A stretch of DNA of 64,000 nucleotides from Pseudonocardia sp. HH130630-07. Lineage in GTDB: Bacteria > Actinomycetota > Actinomycetes > Mycobacteriales > Pseudonocardiaceae. The number at the start of each line of letters is the position of its first letter. Position 1 is the first letter of the stretch. The translations under genes and the position numbers were made by a program. The notes beneath the pieces are model-generated. The model was given only the letters and a program-made list of their open reading frames with translations, was not told the DNA's origin and made no database searches. Where the stretch lies: assembly GCF_001698125.1 (NCBI RefSeq), contig NZ_CP013854.1, positions 3,286,001 through 3,350,000 on the forward strand. The letters are read 5' to 3'. This document shows, in pieces, positions 63,481 to 64,000 of the stretch.

Positions 63481-64000
63481 CCGGGACCACCTTCCTCGCC
63501 GTGCTGCGGCGTGACCTCTACGTCACGGGCCGGGAGCTGCCCTCGTTCCTGGCCCAGACCCTGGTGCAGCCGTTCTTCTTCCTGCTGGTGTTCGTCGTGG
63601 TGCTCGGCCGCGGCGGGATCGTCGCCGAGGGCTACGGCGAGATCATGCTCCCCGGCCTGATCGCGCTGAACGCCATGTTCGGCGCGCTGCAGAGCGTCAC
63701 GCTGCCGCTGGTGTTCGAGCTGTCCTGGACCCGCGAGATCGACGACCGGCTCCTCGCGCCGATGCCGGTCTGGGCGGTCGCCGTCGAGAAGATCGTCTTC
63801 GGTGGGCTGCGCGGCCTGCTGGCGAGCCTGCTGATGGTGCCCATCGGCCTGGTCATGGTCGACGTCAGCTGGCCGGCGGCCGGGCTCGCCCCGGCGCTGC
63901 TGATGGTGGTGCTGGGGGCGCTGCTCGGCGGCGCGATGGGCCTGACGATCGGGACGGCGGTGCCGCCACGCCGGATCAACATCATGTTCGCGGTGATCTT
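63477..64000 (+). CDS. ABC-2 type transporter permease (partial, DrrB-like)
   Basis: The first 174 residues of an ABC-2 permease; the gene runs off the window. It shows FLAVLRRDLYVTGRELPSFLAQTLVQPFFFLLVFVVVLG (TM1), then IMLPGLIALNAMFGALQSVTLPLVFEL and LLASLLMVPIGLVMVDV, with EIDDRLLAPMPVWAVAVEKI as the usual cytosolic coupling loop. ATG 63477 overlaps the stop of the ATPase gene. Together they form an exporter under MarR control (inference). Confidence 0.92.
   Translation, partial: MTGTTFLAVLRRDLYVTGRELPSFLAQTLVQPFFFLLVFVVVLGRGGIVAEGYGEIMLPGLIALNAMFGALQSVTLPLVFELSWTREIDDRLLAPMPVWAVAVEKIVFGGLRGLLASLLMVPIGLVMVDVSWPAAGLAPALLMVVLGALLGGAMGLTIGTAVPPRRINIMFAVI

Overview
The window is very GC-rich actinobacterial chromosome with dense genes, many GTG starts and strong G/C preference at third codon positions. 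Gene content and order point to the order Pseudonocardiales (Pseudonocardia or a close relative). As I recall the Mycobacterium tuberculosis map, the order purK-purE-fadE25, LCP protein-wbbL-manB, fbiA-fbiB, whiB2, Rv3259, Rv3258c, pmmA, Rv3256c, manA, then sahH-tmk-mtrA-mtrB-lpqB-comF-hpf-secA1-Rv3235 matches the Rv3235-Rv3277 region. Most of the window is therefore conserved core chromosome, with accessory genes inserted between the conserved blocks.

Layout. 1-1.2 kb: end of an unknown gene overlapping HMG-CoA lyase. 1.3-3.4 kb: RidA protein and serine hydroxymethyltransferase, the latter under a ZTP riboswitch. 3.4-8.1 kb: tandem P-loop kinase-like protein, a lone CRISPR-like repeat, MaoC hydratase, HisN-type phosphatase and an OmpR/HK two-component pair. 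8.1-10.6 kb: accessory XRE/DUF397 locus followed by two related perfect hairpin repeats. 10.7-14.5 kb: NarL-type two-component system with a frameshifted serine-hydrolase lipoprotein gene. 14.6-17.2 kb: GtrA, purK-purE, then an unusual short-ORF/structured-RNA unit. 17.3-28 kb: membrane protein, TetR with acyl-CoA dehydrogenase, cyclase-like protein, flippase, TetR with nitronate monooxygenase, threonine deaminase, TIGR03089 and LCP proteins. 28.4-40.8 kb: wall-glycan and mannose metabolism (wbbL, manB, pmmA, SIS protein, manA), interleaved with F420 synthesis (fbiA, fbiB), whiB2 and small conserved genes. 40.9-48.8 kb: TetR with a membrane protein, Lrp with alanine dehydrogenase, two amino-acid permeases sharing an identical 313-bp tract, and a frameshifted MutL-like gene. 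48.8-61.9 kb: SAH riboswitch, proline-rich leader ORF, sahH, NUDIX, tmk, mtrAB-lpqB, comF, hpf, secA1 and an Rv3235-like gene. 61.9-64 kb: MarR and a DrrAB-type ABC exporter that runs off the window.

How the genes work together. pmmA, manA and manB make GDP-mannose, which with WbbL, the LCP ligase and GtrA feeds wall-glycan assembly. GlyA2 and SahH belong to one-carbon and methyl-cycle metabolism, each under its own riboswitch. MtrAB-LpqB is the cell-envelope and division signalling module, and SecA1 and Hpf are housekeeping. At least twenty genes carry a TANNNT -10 box ending 7-10 nt before the start codon, the signature of leaderless transcription. Many 3' ends carry long perfect hairpins without a T-tract.

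Limits. Everything is read by eye from the sequence; no database search, alignment or folding program was run. Two genes (serine hydrolase at 12.6-14.5 kb and MutL-like at 47.5-48.8 kb) carry single-base frameshifts that could be real or assembly errors. No tRNA, rRNA, transposase or multi-unit CRISPR array was seen.
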